Source: JAVBPB01 sp031549965 (lineage in GTDB: Bacteria > Bacillota > Clostridia > Lachnospirales > Lachnospiraceae). Taken from it: a DNA stretch of 39,106 bases. Position 1 is the first letter of the stretch; the number at the start of each line of letters is the position of its first letter. Made by a program: the position numbers and the translations under genes. Of the stretch, positions 33,599 through 39,106 are shown piece after piece. A model generated the notes under the pieces. The model was not told where the DNA came from. It saw only the letters and a program-made list of their open reading frames with translations, and did no database searches. Location of the stretch: positions 1 through 39,106 of the forward strand of contig JAVBPB010000157.1 in assembly GCA_031549965.1 (NCBI GenBank), in the 5' to 3' direction.

Positions 33599-34615
33599 AT
33601 GTCAAATACTAAAAACGATAATGATAGATTATTAAAAGTAGAAGATCTTTACGTGTCTTTCTTTACACATGCAGGTGAGGTTAAGGCAGTTCGTGGAATC
33701 TCCTACGACTTAAATTATGGTGAGGTTATGGGGATAGTTGGAGAATCCGGAAGTGGTAAATCAGTTTCGTCTTATGGTTTAATGGGAATTATTCCAGAGC
33801 CAGGTAAAATTATCGGAGGAAGCATTTTATTTGATGATAAAGATATAACCAAACTTACTGAAAAAGAAATGTTAAAACTACGTGGAAAAGAAGTTGGAAT
33901 GATCTTTCAAGATCCAATGACTTCTCTAAATCCTGTATTTACAGTTGGAGACCAGATTGATGAATCCCTTAAAAAACATACAGAATTATCAAAAGAACAA
34001 AGAAAACAAAGGATTATTGAATTATTTGAACTTGTTGGAATAAATCAACCAGAGAAAAGGCTTAAGCAATACCCACATGAATTTTCAGGGGGTATGAGGC
34101 AACGTGTTATGATTGCCATGGCTCTTGCATGTAATCCTAAGCTTCTTATTGCAGATGAACCAACAACAGCTCTTGATGTTACAATTCAGGCTCAGATAGT
34201 AGATTTAATGAAAGATTTAAAAGAAAAAATAAATATGTCAATTATATTTATTACTCACGATTTAGGTGTTGTTTCTGAAATCTGTGATAAGGTATCTGTA
34301 ATGTATGCTGGAAATATTATTGAGTCAGGAAGCATTGACGATATATTTTATAATCCAAAGCATCCATATACATGGGGATTATTAAAATCTGTTCCTAAAT
34401 TAAATAATGATACTCACGAAAGACTTATACCAATTGAAGGTAATCCGGTTGACTTAATAAATCCGCCAGAAGGCTGTGCTTTTGCTCCAAGATGTAATAA
34501 ATGTATGAAGATTTGTTTAACTAAAAAACCACCAGAATGCAATGTGGGTGAAGGACATAAGGCTCTTTGCTGGCTTCCGGTACAAGAAGAATTTAATAAG
34601 GAAGGTGGTAAATAA
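33599..34615 (+). CDS. oppD: Oligopeptide/dipeptide ABC transporter ATPase (OppD/DppD type)
   Basis: A cytosolic ATPase of 338 residues. Walker A GESGSGKS is at 48-55, the signature FSGGMRQRV, Walker B LLIADEPTTALDVT and the H-loop ITHDLGV are intact. The C-terminal oligopeptide/dipeptide domain carries FAPRCNKCMKIC and further cysteines, which may bind an Fe-S cluster as described for some OppD/DppD. An AAGGAGG precedes the ATG; the last base is shared with the next start (TAATGG). Confidence 0.95.
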   Translation: MSNTKNDNDRLLKVEDLYVSFFTHAGEVKAVRGISYDLNYGEVMGIVGESGSGKSVSSYGLMGIIPEPGKIIGGSILFDDKDITKLTEKEMLKLRGKEVGMIFQDPMTSLNPVFTVGDQIDESLKKHTELSKEQRKQRIIELFELVGINQPEKRLKQYPHEFSGGMRQRVMIAMALACNPKLLIADEPTTALDVTIQAQIVDLMKDLKEKINMSIIFITHDLGVVSEICDKVSVMYAGNIIESGSIDDIFYNPKHPYTWGLLKSVPKLNNDTHERLIPIEGNPVDLINPPEGCAFAPRCNKCMKICLTKKPPECNVGEGHKALCWLPVQEEFNKEGGK

Positions 34616-35577
34616 TGGCTGATAAAAAATTAGTTGAAGTAACCAACCTAAAAAAATATTTCCCTATTAAAACAGGATTATTTACTAAAAACTATGTAAA
34701 AGCTGTAGATGATGTAAGTCTGTTTATTAATAAAGGCGAAACATTAGGACTTGTTGGAGAAAGTGGTTGTGGTAAAACAACTCTTGGAAGAACTATTTTA
34801 AGATTACATGAACCAACAAGCGGAAAAATCATATATGATGGTAAAGATATTACTCATGTAGATATGTTAGAATATAGAAGAAGAATGCAGATAATTTTTC
34901 AGGATCCTTATGCGTCCCTTGATCCAAGAATGACAGTAGGGGATATTGTAGGAGAACCCCTTGACATTCACAAAATGTATGCTAACAGATCAGAAAGACA
35001 GGAGAAGATTTATTCATTACTGGAAATAGTAGGGCTTAATAAAGAACATGCTAATAGATTCCCTCATGAATTTTCAGGTGGTCAAAGGCAAAGGGTTGGT
35101 ATTGCAAGAGCTTTAGCTGTTGAACCGGAATTTATTGTTTGTGATGAACCAATATCAGCTCTTGATGTTTCTATTCAGGCTCAAATTGTAAATATGCTTG
35201 AAGATCTTCAGGCTGAAAGAGGTTTTACTTATTTATTTATTGCTCATGACCTTTCGGTTGTAAAGCATATTAGTAACAGAATCGGAGTTATGTATTTGGG
35301 GCATTTGGTAGAATTAACCGATAGTAGGGAGCTTTATAAAAATCCTGTTCATCCTTATACAAAAACTTTACTTTCTGCAATTCCAATTGCGGATCCTAAG
35401 GTTACTAGAGGAAAGAAAAGAGTTATTTTAGAGGGGGATATACCTAGTCCTTTGAATCCTCCAAGTGGGTGTACATTTAGGACTAGATGTCCTTATGCTA
35501 CTGATAAATGTAAGGAAGTGGCTCCAGCTTTGAAAGAAATTGAAAAGGGGCATTATGTTTCTTGTCATTTGAATTAG
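34615..35577 (+). CDS. oppF: Oligopeptide/dipeptide ABC transporter ATPase (OppF/DppF type)
   Basis: The second ATPase, 320 residues. Walker A GESGCGKT (48-55), FSGGQRQRV, Walker B FIVCDEPISALDVS and AHDLSVV are present, with FRTRCPYATDKC in the C-terminal domain. It overlaps oppD by one base. Together the four genes make the full inner-membrane importer, but a substrate-binding lipoprotein is absent here. Palindromic element D starts 9 bases after its stop. Confidence 0.95.
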   Translation: MADKKLVEVTNLKKYFPIKTGLFTKNYVKAVDDVSLFINKGETLGLVGESGCGKTTLGRTILRLHEPTSGKIIYDGKDITHVDMLEYRRRMQIIFQDPYASLDPRMTVGDIVGEPLDIHKMYANRSERQEKIYSLLEIVGLNKEHANRFPHEFSGGQRQRVGIARALAVEPEFIVCDEPISALDVSIQAQIVNMLEDLQAERGFTYLFIAHDLSVVKHISNRIGVMYLGHLVELTDSRELYKNPVHPYTKTLLSAIPIADPKVTRGKKRVILEGDIPSPLNPPSGCTFRTRCPYATDKCKEVAPALKEIEKGHYVSCHLN

Positions 35578-35586
35578 GGTTTGAAC

Positions 35587-35815
35587 GCTTTGCCTTTTGG
35601 GGTCCTAGAAAAAGTTCTTGATTTAGGTTGTGTGAATTTTTTAGATGAATATTCTGTTAAATATTAAAATTAAAACTCAGTTATGCAAAACATTTCAAGA
35701 AGCCCCCTAAAACGGAAATTTTGTCAGGAGAGCCTGACAAAATTTCTGGGTCTTCTTTCCATAGCATAAATGAGTTTTAATTTTAATATTTAACAGAATA
35801 TTCATCTAAAAAATT
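35587..35815 (+). repeat. Palindromic element, copy D (divergent)
   Basis: Begins GCTTTGCC like copies A and C. Perfect 45-bp arms occupy 35635-35679 and 35771-35815 and are unrelated in sequence to those of copy A. Inside, TTATGC/GCATAA closes a core with ACATTTC (35690-35696), stem AAGAAGcCCC (35697-35706)/GGGtCTTCTT (35748-35757) with the same C-T mismatch, and TCCATAGC after it. The apex has a further perfect 14-bp hairpin (35715-35728/35733-35746, loop AGAG). No GGCAAAG end was found on the right. Confidence 0.75.
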
Positions 35816-36042
35816 AATTTACTTTATTGGAGGACTTTTTCAACGAATTCCTTATCAAAACAACTTTTTTAGTATTATAGGCGGCCTTTCTGGAAGATTT
35901 TTTGGTTTGGAGTAACGAGCGAATTACAATTTTGGATAGTAGTTATAATTGTAGATTATTTATGTTTGCGAAGTTTAATAAATGCCAAGTTATATGGCAA
36001 TTAAAAAAGATAAATTAAAATTTCATGGAAGGATATTATGTT
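35816..36042. other. Intergenic region, no gene seen
   Basis: AT-rich. TATAAT at 35944-35949 may be a -10 for the HAD gene but lacks a good -35. A small TGCCA/TGGCA hairpin lies at 35983-35999. No credible reading frame. Confidence 0.4.
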
Positions 36043-36633
36043 ATGAAAGCTATAGTATTAGATATGTATGGTGTAATAGTAAAGCAAACGGGAGATGACT
36101 TTGTTCCATATGTTCAACAGACATTTCCTAATTTAAAGTCGGAAGAAATATATTCACCATGGTTCAAGGCTGATGTGGGAGAATTGACATCGTTAGAGGT
36201 GTGGGAAAGTCTTGGTTTTAAAGGTAATATAGAGAAAATTGAAAAAAAATATTTAGATACGATAGAAATAAATGATGGTTTTCTTGATTTTGTATTGTCA
36301 GTAAGCAAACACTACAAGATGGCTATTATTTCAAATGATTCGAGTCGATGGAGTAAGTATCTTCGAGAAAAATTTGATATTAATAAATACTTTGATGTGA
36401 TTAGCATAAGTGGTGATTTGAAAATTCAAAAGCCGGATGAGCGTATCTTTCAGTTTACAATAGAGCAATTGGGTTGTAAGGCAGAGGATTGTTTGTATGT
36501 GGATGACAGAGAGGGAAATTTGGAAGTGGCTAAAAAAGTTGGAATGAATCCAGTTTTATTTAATAGTAGAAATGTTCAATGCGATGGCAATATTGTTACT
36601 GATTTTATCCAACTTACAAATATGTTGTTATGA
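36043..36633 (+). CDS. HAD-superfamily hydrolase-like protein
   Basis: A 196-residue HAD protein of subfamily IA. The nucleophile is D7 in VLDMYGV, motif II is IISNDSS, motif III is the lysine in KIQKPDERIF and motif IV is VDDREGNLEVA. The residue two after the nucleophile is Tyr (D-x-Y), whereas phosphatases of the family have a general-acid Asp; D-x-Y is seen in haloacid dehalogenases, so a classic phosphatase role is doubtful. Start choice: an ATG at 36025 precedes GGAAGGA (36027-36033), which serves the ATG at 36043. Confidence 0.78.
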   Translation: MKAIVLDMYGVIVKQTGDDFVPYVQQTFPNLKSEEIYSPWFKADVGELTSLEVWESLGFKGNIEKIEKKYLDTIEINDGFLDFVLSVSKHYKMAIISNDSSRWSKYLREKFDINKYFDVISISGDLKIQKPDERIFQFTIEQLGCKAEDCLYVDDREGNLEVAKKVGMNPVLFNSRNVQCDGNIVTDFIQLTNMLL

Positions 36634-36699
36634 TGAGGAAATATTGAAGTTTTTTTGAGTCTTAACTTGAGAAAAGCCCAAACTTATGGAGGTATAATT

Positions 36700-37119
36700 A
36701 TGCTGAGTGTTAGATATGTCCAAAATGATGATAAATCTTTTTGGTTTAAATTAGACAAACATTTGTCAGAGACTGAATTTGAAAAGAAAATTAGAGATAA
36801 AATGGGATATGTATTATTGGAAGACCAAAATCCGATTGGATTACTCAGATATAATCTTTTTTGGGATAATACACCCTTTTGCACTATGCTTTTTGTGGAC
36901 TTGGAATATCAACACAAGGGTAATGGAAGAATGCTTATGGAATTTTGGGAAAAAGATATGAAACAATTAGGATATGGAATGATTATGACATCTACACAAG
37001 TAGATGAAGATGCTCAACATTTTTATAGAAAAATAGGATATCAGGATGCAGGGGGATTAGTTATCAATATTTCTAAATATGAGCAACCTATGGAAATGTT
37101 TTTTATCAAAGGAATTTAA
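36700..37119 (+). CDS. GNAT-family N-acetyltransferase
   Basis: A 139-residue acetyl-CoA-dependent transferase. The CoA pyrophosphate loop is YQHKGNGRMLM, preceded by the beta strand TMLFVDLE; QHFYRKIGYQDAGG is the usual C-terminal GNAT pattern. Substrate unknown. Start choice: the frame is open from 36655, but TGGAGG at 36687-36692 serves the ATG at 36700. It follows the HAD gene by 66 bases and may be read with it. Confidence 0.85.
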   Translation: MLSVRYVQNDDKSFWFKLDKHLSETEFEKKIRDKMGYVLLEDQNPIGLLRYNLFWDNTPFCTMLFVDLEYQHKGNGRMLMEFWEKDMKQLGYGMIMTSTQVDEDAQHFYRKIGYQDAGGLVINISKYEQPMEMFFIKGI

Positions 37120-37250
37120 TTGAAAGGATAGACTGTGAAAGGGGTTACATTCATTAAAATACTACTAATAGATCTAAAAATTTTACCTTCTACATGTTAA
37201 ATTCTGGTATATAATGTAATTACAAACAAAACACAGGAGGTAATTAAATA

Positions 37251-38300
37251 ATGAGAAACAAAAAAACTAAGAAAGCAATAGTACTGGTACTAAGTCTTAT
37301 GTTATTATTGAATGGGGTACTTTTCTACACAGGTGGGCAACCGGTTACACAAGCGGCAACATTTGCAAAAGGGGCAGATATTAGCTGGATCCCAGGTATG
37401 GAATCACTAGGTTACAAATGGTATAATAAAGCCGGAGTTCAAAAAGATCCACTAACAATTTTAAAAGAAGATTTTGGAATTAATGCAGCAAGAATTAGAG
37501 TTTTTGTTAACCCATCAAAAGATGCAGGTAATGGTCTTTGTGATAAAGCAGCTACAATTAAATTGGCAAAAAGAGCAAAAGCTTTAGGTATGAGCATTAT
37601 GATAGATTTCCACTATAGTGATTCATGGGCAGATCCTGGACAGCAAAACAAACCAGCAGCATGGAAAAGCTATACATTTGAGCAACTTATGACAGCAGTA
37701 TACAATCATACTTTAGATGTAATGAATGGACTTAAAGCAGAAGGAATTTATCCTGAATGGGTACAAGTTGGTAATGAAACTAACGACGGTATGTTGTGGA
37801 ATGAAGGAAAAGCTTCTGTAAACATGAAAAACTTTGCATGGTTTATTAACTGTGGATATGATGCAGTAAAAGCAGTAAGCAGTAGCACAAAAGTAATTGT
37901 ACATATGGCAAATGGTGATAATAATACAATTTATAGATGGTTATTTGATGGAATAACTAAAAATGGAGCAAAGTTTGATGTAATTGGTATGTCATTATAC
38001 GGAACAACAAGCAACTGGTCAACATTATCAAGTCAATGCTTAACAAACATGAAAGACATGGTTTCAAGATATGGTAAAGAAGTTATGTTATGTGAAATCG
38101 GAATGAGCTATGATCAGGGAGCAACTGCAAAAACATTTATTTCAACAATGGTTAAAAATGTGAAATCTCTTTCAAACTCAAAAGGTTTAGGAGTATTTTA
38201 TTGGGAACCATGTGCATTCCCAGGATTTAACTCATATAACATGGGAGCATGGAATAGTAATGGGAAACCTACAGTAGCATTAGAAGGATTTGCAGGCTAA
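37251..38300 (+). CDS. Secreted endo-beta-1,4-galactanase (GH53)
   Basis: Hydrolyses beta-1,4-galactan, the side chain of pectin and type I arabinogalactan, outside the cell. The 349 residues begin with a Sec signal peptide (basic MRNKKTKK, a hydrophobic stretch, likely cleavage after about residue 36 in TQAA). The catalytic domain starts FAKGADISWIPGMESLGYKW. The predicted acid/base is E176 in VGNETNDGMLW and the nucleophile E282 in LCEIGMSYD. DFHYSDSWADPGQQNKPAAW is a GH53 hallmark. There is no carbohydrate-binding, dockerin or anchor domain. AGGAGG precedes the ATG, and TATAAT at 37210-37215 is a likely -10 with no good -35. Confidence 0.93.
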   Translation: MRNKKTKKAIVLVLSLMLLLNGVLFYTGGQPVTQAATFAKGADISWIPGMESLGYKWYNKAGVQKDPLTILKEDFGINAARIRVFVNPSKDAGNGLCDKAATIKLAKRAKALGMSIMIDFHYSDSWADPGQQNKPAAWKSYTFEQLMTAVYNHTLDVMNGLKAEGIYPEWVQVGNETNDGMLWNEGKASVNMKNFAWFINCGYDAVKAVSSSTKVIVHMANGDNNTIYRWLFDGITKNGAKFDVIGMSLYGTTSNWSTLSSQCLTNMKDMVSRYGKEVMLCEIGMSYDQGATAKTFISTMVKNVKSLSNSKGLGVFYWEPCAFPGFNSYNMGAWNSNGKPTVALEGFAG

Positions 38301-38326
38301 ATAATTTTAATTTATAAAAGTGTACG

Positions 38327-38388
38327 ATAGGACTTAATCAGAAAGGACTTGATTTTCAAGGATTTCATAGATTAAGTCCTATTTTTAT
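38327..38388 (+). terminator. Intrinsic terminator after the galactanase gene
   Basis: ATAGGACTTAATC (38327-38339) pairs perfectly with GATTAAGTCCTAT (38370-38382), 13 bp, then a T-rich run. The loop is 30 bases. Confidence 0.75.
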
Positions 38389-38403
38389 TGTCCAAATTTA
38401 ATA

Positions 38404-38838
38404 TAAAACTTGCTAGAGAAAAACGAGGCCACTGAAAAACGCCTATGTCTAAAATTTCACAGGAATAAAACCAGTGTGTGTAGAACAAGACATTTATGCA
38501 TGCCTACTTATGTCAAATATATGCAGTATAATGAAAAGGCTAGCAGGCACAGAAATACAAAAGGAAGTAGAAAAAAGGAATTAATCAAGCCCCAAAAAGA
38601 ATACCAATCAAATCGTAGACAGTTAATAGGAAACATTGCAAAACATGTAAAGGAAATATTTGAACATCCCGAGAAAAGAGAATATTTACTGAAAAGGATA
38701 CTAGAAGCAACAATAAAATGCCGCTCAATCATACGTCCAGGACGAAAGTTTAAGCGACAAATGACACGAAACAGGCGAAAATATAATATGAATAAGAAAT
38801 CGGCATTACAAACAACTACGAAAATGATGCGTTTATAA
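38404..38838 (+). pseudogene. Decayed C-terminal end of an IS4-type transposase
   Basis: An open frame of 142 codons (from TTG 38410) covers this stretch, but its first part is not protein-like. In another frame, from 38453, it reads NFTGIKPVCVEQDIYACLLM, the conserved stretch around the catalytic end of IS4-family DDE transposases of clostridia, preceded directly by a TAA and closed by TAA at 38582-38584. The true C terminus then continues in the open frame: YQSNRRQLIGNIAKHVKEIF, IRPGRKFKR and RKYNMNKKSAL. The frame change is at a run of six A (38571-38576). Thus only about the last 130 codons remain, with at least one frameshift and a nonsense codon. Confidence 0.7.
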
Positions 38839-38942
38839 AAAATCTGACCTGTCAGGTTCTATTAATTATACTCTTTTTTCAGAATAAAATAAAGTATTTA
38901 TTAAAAATTAGAAAATTATTTTTACATTAATATTATAAAACA

Positions 38943-39106
38943 GCTTTGCCTCTACAAACTATATTCCCTCAGAAAAACATTATAATTTATGAAAAAATCA
39001 GATAATCCAAACATTCCAATGAGCCTATGAAAAAGCATCATAGTCTCATTTCCATGGCTTATAATGATTTTTTCAAGCACTTCATCCTCTGTTTCTGTAA
39101 GAGGAA
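38943..39106 (+). repeat. Palindromic element, copy C (runs to the window edge)
   Basis: Starts GCTTTGCC (38943-38950). Inner arms TGAAAAAATCA (38990-39000)/TGATTTTTTCA (39065-39075) are perfect; outer arms pair poorly. The core carries the same 20-base left part as copy A (AAACATTCCAATGAGCCTAT) and the same CATAGTCTCATTTCCATGGC on the right, with loop changes only. The right outer end GTAAGAGGAA stops at the window boundary, so the closing GGCAAAG, if present, is not visible. Confidence 0.75.

Noticed and set aside
38410..38838. A 142-residue basic protein
   Set aside because: Its first third is an out-of-frame reading of a transposase; homology-like segments switch frame at a run of A.

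Overview
The window is AT-rich chromosomal DNA from an anaerobic, endospore-forming, low-G+C Firmicute, most likely a clostridium close to the Lachnospiraceae. The support is a SpoIIIE locus with the Bacillus-type tepA-ylzJ-spoIIIE order, formate-tetrahydrofolate ligase, a Fur-boxed feo operon, an Fe-hydrogenase-like sensor, the separate catalytic/regulatory aspartate transcarbamoylase pair, strong GGAGG ribosome-binding sites, and A/T-ending codons. I cannot name the genus from sequence alone.

Layout. 1-4752: a possible gene tail, then trpD (apart from any trp operon), murE, murF and a YdeI/OmdA-like protein. 4753-5463: tRNA-Ser(CGA), a bidirectional terminator and a small minus-strand gene. 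5464-10404: LysM protein, M16 peptidase, dUTPase, O-acetylhomoserine sulfhydrylase, TepA and YlzJ. 10412-14979: hairpin, SpoIIIE and formate-THF ligase. 14980-15670: a gene-free stretch with two large palindromic elements in opposite orientation. 15671-20286: pyrBI (minus), aconitase-family hydratase (plus) and Uma2 nuclease-like protein (minus). 20562-24082: argS, folD, a MIF-like tautomerase and methylglyoxal synthase. 24117-26982: Fur-controlled feoA-feoA-feoB and a small Cys-rich membrane protein. 27220-29952: a DUF6033-like protein and a soluble ferredoxin/H-cluster/chemotaxis-receptor fusion. 30182-35577: miaB and an oligopeptide ABC transporter (two permeases, two ATPases, no binding protein here). 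35587-35815: a third palindromic element. 36043-38300: HAD hydrolase, GNAT acetyltransferase and secreted GH53 galactanase. 38404-39106: a decayed IS4-type transposase end and a fourth palindromic element cut by the window edge.

The most unusual signal is the palindromic element family. Four copies (14997-15173, 15461-15634 inverted, 35587-35815, 38943 to the window end) share an outer GCTTTGCC, long self-complementary arms, and an inner hairpin with a conserved C-T mismatch flanked by ACATTYC and TCCATRGC. Between the divergent copies the inner stem changes sequence but keeps its pairing. Three copies start 9-37 bases after a stop codon, and all four have the same orientation relative to the upstream gene. 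This looks like either a mobile palindromic repeat with a preference for gene ends or a structured 3'-UTR RNA family. I do not recognise it as a named family.

Most protein genes are housekeeping genes assigned from motifs. Several starts were moved inward from the longest open frame because the ribosome-binding site lies inside the longer reading frame (LysM, M16, dut, Uma2, feoA, feoB, miaB, HAD, GNAT).
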